Positions 40,878-47,177 of a stretch of 47,177 nucleotides of DNA are shown one piece after another (position 1 is the first letter of the stretch; every line of letters begins with the position of its first letter). The notes beneath the pieces were generated by a model, which was given only the letters and a program-made list of their open reading frames with translations, did not search any database and was not told the origin of the DNA. This DNA is from OFTM10 sp964196195 (GTDB lineage: Bacteria > Actinomycetota > Acidimicrobiia > Acidimicrobiales > Aldehydirespiratoraceae): the NCBI GenBank assembly GCA_964196195.1, contig CAXMSE010000052.1:1-47177 (forward strand), given 5' to 3'. The translations under genes were made by a program, and so were the position numbers.

Positions 40878-41078
40878 ATGAAGCAGTTTGCGTGCGCAAC
40901 GGTCGTCGACGGATGCGACGGCGTGGTTACCGGAACGACCGAGGACGAAGTGCTGGCCGCGGCCGCAGCTCATGCCGCGGAAGCCCATGGCATGAGCGAC
41001 GTGCCATCCGACGTGGTCTCAGCCATCCGGGCCGGTATCACCGATACCTGGCGAGTCGGAGCGACACAGTCGAGTTGA
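40878..41078 (+). CDS. Small DUF1059 family protein 2
   Basis: 66 residues behind a GAGGAGAG site. FACATVVDGCDGVVTGTTEDEVLAAAAAHAAEAHGMSDVP carries the typical two Cys and the AHAAEAHG helix of DUF1059. Function of the family is unknown; a metal-binding role is likely from the conserved Cys/His. It ends 12 bases from the stop of the convergent peptidase-like gene. Confidence 0.82.
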   Translation: MKQFACATVVDGCDGVVTGTTEDEVLAAAAAHAAEAHGMSDVPSDVVSAIRAGITDTWRVGATQSS

Positions 41079-41090
41079 GATCGTCGGTCT

Positions 41091-41705
41091 TCACAGGGCA
41101 CTCAGGGGCGCTGAACCCGTGAGCTGCACGAAGAGGCGGTCGAGGATCTCAGGAGTGCTGTCGTCCAACCCGGGGAGATATCGCGGCTGCTCGTCGACGG
41201 GCTGTCCGGCCCGTTCGGAGTTCCTGGCGGTAATATCCACATCCATGAGCCCCCATGCCACGACCAGGGCCAGTTGTTCGCCGCCCGACTCGTCTGAGTC
41301 CCGACCGGGCTGCTCGTACCACTGCTCGAGGCCTCTGAGGTCCAAGAACGCTTGACGATCGACCGTCGAGTTGTCGTCCCACGCGTGAGCGAGTTCGTGC
41401 AGCACCAGGGTCTTGGTCGGTCGGCATAGTTCGACCTGGTCTTGCCCCACGAGGTAGCGACCGGCCTTGCCCCCGCAGGTCGCAGGAAATGAGATCTCGA
41501 GATCGGGGAGCTGGAGGCCGGCCTCAACAAAGCGCTCGGCGGCCCAGCCGACGATCTCTTGCGCAGCTGGAGAGGGCCCGTCCAGGTAGGTGATGGTGGC
41601 GGCCGTAGCTTCGATGTCGGTCGAATCGGTGGCGGGAATCGAGTGGCTGAGGACTCCTGCGCAGGTGAGCGTCAGGAGAGCGGTGATGTGGGCGAAGCGG
41701 GTCAT
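41091..41705 (-). CDS. Secreted HExxH metallopeptidase-like protein
   Basis: 204 residues with a signal peptide (HITALLTLTCAGVLSHS). The zinc motif is VLHELAHAWDD (His103, Glu104, His107). A later conserved block (LEQWYEQ...SGGEQLALVVAWGL) supplies a Glu that may be the third ligand. Cys77 and Cys94 could pair. It resembles small acidimicrobial secreted proteins of unknown substrate. GGAGG lies right before ATG 41705. Divergent from the SARP-nSTAND gene with a 248-base gap; a broken copy of this arrangement lies at 34.6-35.5 kb. Confidence 0.75.
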   Translation of the reverse strand: MTRFAHITALLTLTCAGVLSHSIPATDSTDIEATAATITYLDGPSPAAQEIVGWAAERFVEAGLQLPDLEISFPATCGGKAGRYLVGQDQVELCRPTKTLVLHELAHAWDDNSTVDRQAFLDLRGLEQWYEQPGRDSDESGGEQLALVVAWGLMDVDITARNSERAGQPVDEQPRYLPGLDDSTPEILDRLFVQLTGSAPLSAL

Positions 41706-41953
41706 ACCTCCACGAGACGCCCCGGCGGTTGTCCCGCCGTTGTGGACGCGGCGTCTGGATCCGTTCCGCTACGGGCTTCGAGGGCCGGTGATCACCTCAG
41801 TGAGCGCCTTAGCGACCCATTCGGGTGATAACGACCTCTCACAGCGCTCAACCCGTGCCACGATCTATCCCCTGACCTGGGCTTTTGCTTCGCTACAACG
41901 CGGCTACAACCGGATCCGTGCGACGATGGTGTCGAAGTGACCGGACGGAACCG

Positions 41954-44900
41954 ATGACCACAACCGACTCCAGCGAGGCAAGCGAGGAGAGACGGCCACT
42001 CGACGTCCGTTTGCTGGGTCCGGTTCGGGTCATGGCCACCGACGGGTCGGCTCTCGACCTCGGGGGACCGAAGCCCCGGATGGTGCTCGTTCGGCTTGCC
42101 CTACGGGCCGGCGAGGTCGTTACCACCGACAGCCTCATCGACACGCTCTGGGGCGACGATCCGCCTCCGACCGCTCGTCGATCGCTTCAGGCCCACGTGG
42201 CGAAGCTGAGGGCCGCTCTAGGGGGCGATGACGGGCCGCTGAGCTCTAGTGGCCCCGGCTATCTGCTCGACATTTCGCGAGAGACCGTCGATGTCCTCCG
42301 CGTCGAAGACAGGATTGCGGCCGCACACCGGCTCCTGTCGAGCGATCCCCACCATGCCTCTGACCTCATCTCGATGTGCCGTGAAGACTGGACGGGTACT
42401 CCGCTTGCCGACCTCGCCGGGTACGACACCCTCGTCGCCGACCGAGAGCGCCTCGCGCGTCTCGGTGACGAACTCGACGACATGGGAGTCGAGATCGACG
42501 TCGCCCGGGGCGACCCGGCCAGTGCGGTCCTCCGTCTCGAGCGAGCGGTTGCCGATCAGCCCACTCACGAACCCCACTGGGTTCGCCTCATAACGGCCTA
42601 CTACGCGAGCGGCCGCCAGCAGGATGCGCTCGAGGCCTACCAACGGGCGAGCAACACACTGTTGGACCATCTCGGAGTCGATCCTTCGCCTCAGCTCCAA
42701 CGCCTGGAGGTGCAGATCCTCCGTCAGGAGATCGACACAGCCGACCCGGAGGGGGTCTGCCCCTACAAGGGCCTCGCCAGCTACCAGATCGCTGACGGAG
42801 ACGTGTTCTATGGCCGGCGAAATTCAACCGACGAACTCGTCAATCTCGCTACGAGCGCATCGGTTGGGGTGGTCGTCGGCCCCTCGGGGGTGGGGAAGTC
42901 GTCCGTGCTGCGCGCCGGTCTCGCCCATCGTGTCGTGAGCGGGCAGGTCCCTGGCATCCGCAGCGTTGCGGTTATAGCGCCCGGGCCACAACCGTTGCGA
43001 TCGCTCTACGAAGCTGGTCGGGCGGTCGACCTGATCGTGGTCGACCAGTTCGAAGAGCTGTTCACGCTCACCGACGACGAGGATCGGCGCACTGAGTTCG
43101 TGGATGAGGTCCTGAAGCTGGCCGAATCTGGCCGAACTCGCGTGGTGCTTTCGTTGCGCGCGGACTTCTACGGGCACTGTCTTTCGTTGCCGGCGTTGGT
43201 GCCGATTCTCGGACAGCACCAGGTGATCATCGGTGCCATGTCGAGCATCGGTTTGCGAGAAGCAGTGCGGGGGCCGGCCCAACGAGCAGGACTGGAGATA
43301 GAGCCGGCACTGCTCGATGTCGTGGTCGATGAAGTGGCCGATCGACCGGGCGCACTCCCTCTTTTGTCGCACGCCCTGAGCGAAACGTGGCGCCGGCGAG
43401 CCGGGTCGACGCTGACCCTCGACGGCTACCGGGAGGCAGGCTCGATCGCAGGGGCCATCGCCGCCACCGCGGAACGGCTTTATGGGGGCACCGACACCGA
43501 CGGTCAGCGTCAGTTGGAGCGACTGTTTCGGCGGCTCGTCGAGCCCGGATCCGGCACTCACCACACCCGACGCACCGTTACCCGCGACGAGCTCGACGGG
43601 ACGGATTTCGATGGCGATCTCATCGATCGCCTGGTGGCGGCTCGGCTGCTGACCGCGTCGACCGACCGGATCGAGATCGCGCACGAGGCCCTCATCACGG
43701 CATGGCCCAGGTTGACCGACTGGATCGACGGGGAGCGTGACAACATCGTTCTCCAGCAACGGCTGACCCGAGCGGCTGGCGCCTGGCTCGAGTCCGACAG
43801 GGACGACGCCGATCTCTATCGGGGGAACAAGCTGTCGTCGGCTCTCACCTGGCGGAGTGAAGCCTCGCCGGTGCTCTCGGCGCGCGAGGAAGAGTTTCTT
43901 CGGGTGAGCGACGAGCGGGCTCAGGCCGAGATCCTCCGCCGGCGACGCGCCAACCGGCGGCTGAGGATTCTCACCGGCGTCAGCGTCGTGGCGATGATCG
44001 CGGCGAGCGTTGCCAGCTTTGTGGCCGTGGGCCGCAGCCGCGACGCCGACCGACGTCGCGAACAGGCGGAGGCCATTCAGCTCGCCACGCTGGTAGCCGG
44101 CGACGAATCGTTCACGCCGTCCGATCGGTTGCGCGTCGCCGCCGCGCTCCAGGCTCGCACCCCCACAGTCGAGATTACCGGCCTGCTGTTCGAGTCACTT
44201 CTCGCTGCGCCGGAATTGATCGCCCAGTCGAACCTCGACTTCATCGCCATGACCGGAAGCGCGCCGGCGTCTTCCACGGGCATGACCATCCTCGTGGCCG
44301 ACGAGGACGTCAGACCTCGAATCCTCGACGGCGCCACGATGGAGCTCGGTCGGGCGATCACCGGATTCAGGCCCGAGTTCGTTCTCGGAGATGGTGAGCG
44401 GGTGCTCGCGGTTCGTGACGACTCCTACGAGGTCGTCGATCTGGCCAACGGGGTACCGCTCGGACCGGCGCCGACCCTCAGCGGCGAGCCGAACTCGGCA
44501 GTCCTGTCGTCCGATGCCCAGGTACTGGCTCTGGCGTACGACGCCAGCGAGGGCACCGGCGCGGCCCGTGCACACCTCGACGTGGTCGACGTGAGCACGG
44601 GGTCACTCATAACCCGGATCGAGACCGACGCAAGCTTGATCAGCGACCTCGAGCTCACCAGCGACGGATCACGACTCATCGCCATCGCCGACAACACCGC
44701 ACTGGCGCTCTGGGACGTCGCTTCGACAGAGCAACTGCTTCGTACCGATGTCCTGCCGGGATATACCGCGGTCGTGACTACATCGGCGTTCAATCACCGG
44801 GGCGACGCGATCGTGATCGGTCGCCGGGATGGAGCGGTCGAATTCTGGCGGGAGGCCGATGGCGTTTGGGCCCCGCTGACGCTGCTGGATCGCCACGACG

Positions 44901-46069
44901 GCGCAGTCACCTGGGTCGAGTTCGACATCGATGACTCACTGGTCGTGTCGTCGGGCCTCGATGGGTCAGCGAACGTGTGGAGCGCACTCGACGGTTCGCT
45001 CCTCGTCGGCCCGGTCGAGTTTGACGCGTCGGGCAAACTCGCGTCGTTCTTCGATGCCGCCAGCGGCGATGTCGTCACGATCGACTCTCAAGGCCACACG
45101 TGGCGCTGGGCATCTGGACCCGGTGGCAGCCTCGTGACGACGATCAACGCGGTCTCGGGCGCCGCGCCCCCGGCGGACACTGCGATGTGGGTAGCCGTAG
45201 ACGACGGCGCGATCGTCTCCGTGAGCGACACCACGCTCACGGCCCTCGATCTTGATGAGGGAGCGCTCGACGTCATCAACGGACAGTCGGGCGACTATGT
45301 GGTGATCTACGGTGATCGCCTCGACTGGCGGCGCCCCGATGGTGAGCTTGTGAGGAGTATTCCGATCGCGAGGGCCCGCGTCGGAGGGAACCCCGTCGCG
45401 ATCACCACAGGATCCATCGCCTTCTGGGACGACCAAGCCGCGCGAATATTCCTCATGGACCCTGAAGGTGTCACGTTCGACGAGATCGAGCTCTCGGCGA
45501 ACCGCTCGGGCACGCTGGCCCGGATGGATGTGAGCCGGCCGGGCCGAGATCTCATCTACTCCACGAGCGGAGGTGAGCTGATCTGGTACTCACTCGACGA
45601 TTTCGGCGCCGCAGTGCTCTTGCCGGCAGGCCACGGGTACCAGGGGCATTTCATCGACGATCGTGTGGCCGTGGCCGTCGGGGCAGATGGCGTGAAGATG
45701 ATCGACTTCGGCCCGCCCGAGCCTCTTGTCACCACGTTGGACTTCGGTCGAAGCGGGGTTGCCGTCGCGTTCGATGAGAGCCGCGGCCTGGCCGCCACGT
45801 CCGACGCGTCCGGCGAGGTCACACTGTGGGACATCGACACCGGCCAACAGGTGGGGCCCACATTCGACCCGCTGGTCGCCGAGCTACCAAGCTGGATCGG
45901 CTTCGACGGTGGAGGGCGGCTCGTCATCGGGGGCGCCACACACACAGCTGTGATGTCGGTTGATCAACAGCATTGGTTGGATCTCGCCTGCACGACCGTG
46001 CAGACAGTGGACCCGGACGGACACCTTCCAGCCGACCCACGGTTGGCAGAGCTCGAGGACTGCCCATGA
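41954..46069 (+). CDS. SARP-nSTAND regulator with TM helix and beta-propeller
   Basis: 1371 residues. Order: winged helix (about 15-107; VRLLGPVRVMATDGSALDLGGPK), BTAD (about 110-260; HWVRLITAYYASGRQQDALEAY), nSTAND ATPase (about 270-600; CPYKGLASY...FYGR, Walker A VVGPSGVGKSS, Walker B LIVVDQFEELFTL, PGALPLLSHALSETW), one TM helix (about 670-692; ILTGVSVVAMIAASVASFVAV), then a WD40-like propeller (LWDVASTEQLL, GLDGSANVWSALDGSLL, GEVTLWDIDTGQQ). The TM helix would keep the DNA-binding part in the cytoplasm and put the propeller outside, a membrane-tethered switch (inference). ATG 41954 is chosen; upstream in-frame codons to 41885 lack a ribosome site. Confidence 0.9.
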   Translation: MTTTDSSEASEERRPLDVRLLGPVRVMATDGSALDLGGPKPRMVLVRLALRAGEVVTTDSLIDTLWGDDPPPTARRSLQAHVAKLRAALGGDDGPLSSSGPGYLLDISRETVDVLRVEDRIAAAHRLLSSDPHHASDLISMCREDWTGTPLADLAGYDTLVADRERLARLGDELDDMGVEIDVARGDPASAVLRLERAVADQPTHEPHWVRLITAYYASGRQQDALEAYQRASNTLLDHLGVDPSPQLQRLEVQILRQEIDTADPEGVCPYKGLASYQIADGDVFYGRRNSTDELVNLATSASVGVVVGPSGVGKSSVLRAGLAHRVVSGQVPGIRSVAVIAPGPQPLRSLYEAGRAVDLIVVDQFEELFTLTDDEDRRTEFVDEVLKLAESGRTRVVLSLRADFYGHCLSLPALVPILGQHQVIIGAMSSIGLREAVRGPAQRAGLEIEPALLDVVVDEVADRPGALPLLSHALSETWRRRAGSTLTLDGYREAGSIAGAIAATAERLYGGTDTDGQRQLERLFRRLVEPGSGTHHTRRTVTRDELDGTDFDGDLIDRLVAARLLTASTDRIEIAHEALITAWPRLTDWIDGERDNIVLQQRLTRAAGAWLESDRDDADLYRGNKLSSALTWRSEASPVLSAREEEFLRVSDERAQAEILRRRRANRRLRILTGVSVVAMIAASVASFVAVGRSRDADRRREQAEAIQLATLVAGDESFTPSDRLRVAAALQARTPTVEITGLLFESLLAAPELIAQSNLDFIAMTGSAPASSTGMTILVADEDVRPRILDGATMELGRAITGFRPEFVLGDGERVLAVRDDSYEVVDLANGVPLGPAPTLSGEPNSAVLSSDAQVLALAYDASEGTGAARAHLDVVDVSTGSLITRIETDASLISDLELTSDGSRLIAIADNTALALWDVASTEQLLRTDVLPGYTAVVTTSAFNHRGDAIVIGRRDGAVEFWREADGVWAPLTLLDRHDGAVTWVEFDIDDSLVVSSGLDGSANVWSALDGSLLVGPVEFDASGKLASFFDAASGDVVTIDSQGHTWRWASGPGGSLVTTINAVSGAAPPADTAMWVAVDDGAIVSVSDTTLTALDLDEGALDVINGQSGDYVVIYGDRLDWRRPDGELVRSIPIARARVGGNPVAITTGSIAFWDDQAARIFLMDPEGVTFDEIELSANRSGTLARMDVSRPGRDLIYSTSGGELIWYSLDDFGAAVLLPAGHGYQGHFIDDRVAVAVGADGVKMIDFGPPEPLVTTLDFGRSGVAVAFDESRGLAATSDASGEVTLWDIDTGQQVGPTFDPLVAELPSWIGFDGGGRLVIGGATHTAVMSVDQQHWLDLACTTVQTVDPDGHLPADPRLAELEDCP

Positions 46070-46581
46070 GGTCGATCGCGTCGCTCGTGGTCGTCGCGGG
46101 CTTGTTGGCGTCATGCGCGGCCGACCGAAATGCCGAGACCGTTCTCGTGACCAGGGTCGACTGGCCCTTCGAAGCCATCAATATTGGCGACGATACCTGG
46201 CGCGTATCCGCAGAGGAGCTCACTCTCCGGGACGCCGACGGCAATATCGCGGTAATAGAGCCGTTCGTGAAGGACGAGCGAGTCGAGTTCCAACTCCTTC
46301 TCGAGACCGAACAGCCCTGCGATCAGGCTCACTCCGGGCGAACGCAGGCCATGTTTGTGAGTTACCCGGAAACAAGCGGTGAGCAGAGCTACTCCGTGCG
46401 TTTCGCAGACGGCGGGGTGGCAACGCTTTTCCCGGAATCGGCGATCTCGCTAGATGCCGGGGGCTGCTTCGACGAGATCGGACGCTGGGAAGGGGTCGCC
46501 GGATCCTTCAACAACCGATCCGGGTCATATCGGTTCGTGCAGGGCGAGGTACAGACCGAACTGGTGCTCACGGAATCGTGA
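46066..46581 (+). CDS. Lipoprotein coupled to the nSTAND regulator
   Basis: 171 residues from ATG 46066, which overlaps the regulator stop (ATGA). Lipobox VVAGLLASC (Cys16). The mature part is beta-rich (TWRVSAEELTLRDADGNIAVIEPF, then ERVEFQLLLETEQPC and SYSVRFADGG) with two further Cys (EQPC and GGCFD) that may form a disulfide. Not recognised. Strict coupling suggests it acts on the outer face with the regulator's propeller. Confidence 0.8.
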   Translation: MRSIASLVVVAGLLASCAADRNAETVLVTRVDWPFEAINIGDDTWRVSAEELTLRDADGNIAVIEPFVKDERVEFQLLLETEQPCDQAHSGRTQAMFVSYPETSGEQSYSVRFADGGVATLFPESAISLDAGGCFDEIGRWEGVAGSFNNRSGSYRFVQGEVQTELVLTES

Positions 46582-46617
46582 GTTGTGCCCAGTCGCGGGC
46601 CCCTTCGGAACGGTTCA

Positions 46618-47168
46618 GTGACGACGCCTGTCACGGCGATGGGCGACGATCACAATGTGGCTGACAACGATGATCCCGGTGACTCTGCTGTCGCCGGTTT
46701 CGCGTCGAAACAGCGCCGTGCGTTGCCAGACCCCGACAACCCGTATCGCCCTGAACTCCACGTATTCACTCGCATCGCATCAATGCGGCTGGCGGCGGAG
46801 CGTATTGATCGCAGCCCGATAGCGGTTACCGACGCCGACGAACTCAGCCACGCCGATATCGACGAGATCCTGCTCAGGGGCGGCCAGCTGGTCCCGCGAG
46901 GCGGTTCCTATAGGAGAAATGTGAGTGGGTTCGTCGTGTTGGCCGAACGGCGGGGCCCGGCGATCGTGTTCCTCGAGCCGAGCCGCTACCCGCTCCGCGC
47001 TCCACTTTCGTTCCCGCATGCTGATCATCTCGCCACCCGTCTCGGCCGGGCCGTCGGCGAAGACATCGAGGCACCGATCGGCGTGATGTCGCTCTCGAAG
47101 CGAGTGATGCCACACACCTCGCCGAACTGTTGGAGCAGATCGTCGTCGAAGGACCCAGCCAACACTGA
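46618..47168 (+). pseudogene. Probably frameshifted gene of unknown function
   Basis: From GTG 46618 one frame reads coding-like sequence (PYRPELHVFTRIASMRLAAERI, DADELSHADIDEILLRGGQL, GFVVLAERRGPAIVFLEPSRYPL, HADHLATRLGRAVGEDIE). Near 47070-47090 a shift by one base is needed to reach DVALEASDATHLAELLEQI, VVEGPSQH and a TGA at 47166-47168, which makes a natural C-terminus. An ATG at 47171 may begin the next gene. The frame break may be real decay or a sequence error; a minus-strand frame over the same bases is less convincing. No family recognised. Confidence 0.4.
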
Positions 47169-47177
47169 TCATGGAGC

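Noticed and set aside
1..47177. tRNA, rRNA, insertion sequences, integrases or attachment repeats
   Set aside because: None could be recognised by eye; the decayed island has no transposase remnant or terminal repeats I can see.

Overview
High-GC DNA with GTG and TTG starts, leaderless-looking promoters, an MtrAB/LpqB-like two-component module, SARP/BTAD regulators and the N-terminal motif GWWMASDGKWYPP points to an actinomycete, most likely of class Acidimicrobiia (lineage is inference from motifs, not from a marker gene). No rRNA, tRNA, CRISPR array or transposase was seen.

Layout. (1) 1-7.1 kb, minus strand: envelope-stress two-component system with a GerMN/SH3 lipoprotein, an Eis-like acetyltransferase, an MBL-fold hydrolase, an RDD membrane protein and a Thr-rich secreted protein. 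(2) 7.3-17.8 kb: housekeeping and accessory genes on both strands: a kinase-aminotransferase fusion, a Cys-repeat lipoprotein, HAD phosphatase, 1-Cys peroxiredoxin, sulfurtransferase, DUF2237 protein, SDR reductase and a retinol-saturase/phytoene-desaturase-like flavoprotein. (3) 17.8-20.1 kb: a redox operon of a 5-TM His-containing membrane protein, a membrane-anchored cytochrome c and a three-domain cupredoxin.

(4) 20.8-34.2 kb is the core of the window: a form I (aerobic, Mo-Cu) carbon monoxide dehydrogenase locus made of two operons that meet tail to tail near 25.55 kb. The plus-strand operon carries maturation genes (MobA/MocA-like cytidylyltransferase, coxF, coxD, coxE and three small proteins, one GIY-YIG-like). 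The minus-strand operon runs small ORF-coxM-coxS-coxL-coxI(with a YHS domain)-coxG, then continues without a break into five small single-pass membrane proteins of like architecture and a 536-residue protein made of two tandem TM-ectodomain-TM units. This membrane tail directly behind coxG is the best candidate here for an undescribed system: a membrane scaffold for docking CO dehydrogenase/CoxG and passing electrons to quinone (function is inference).

(5) 34.6-36.2 kb is a decayed island with remnants of a metallopeptidase-like gene, a SARP regulator and a copy of the cupredoxin/PIG-L junction from 20 kb, around one intact SRPBCC gene. (6) 36.2-47.2 kb: a fused CydDC-type ABC exporter, a SARP regulator facing two DUF1059-type small proteins, an HExxH secreted protein, and a 1371-residue SARP-nSTAND-TM-beta-propeller regulator coupled to a lipoprotein. 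A probably frameshifted gene closes the window.
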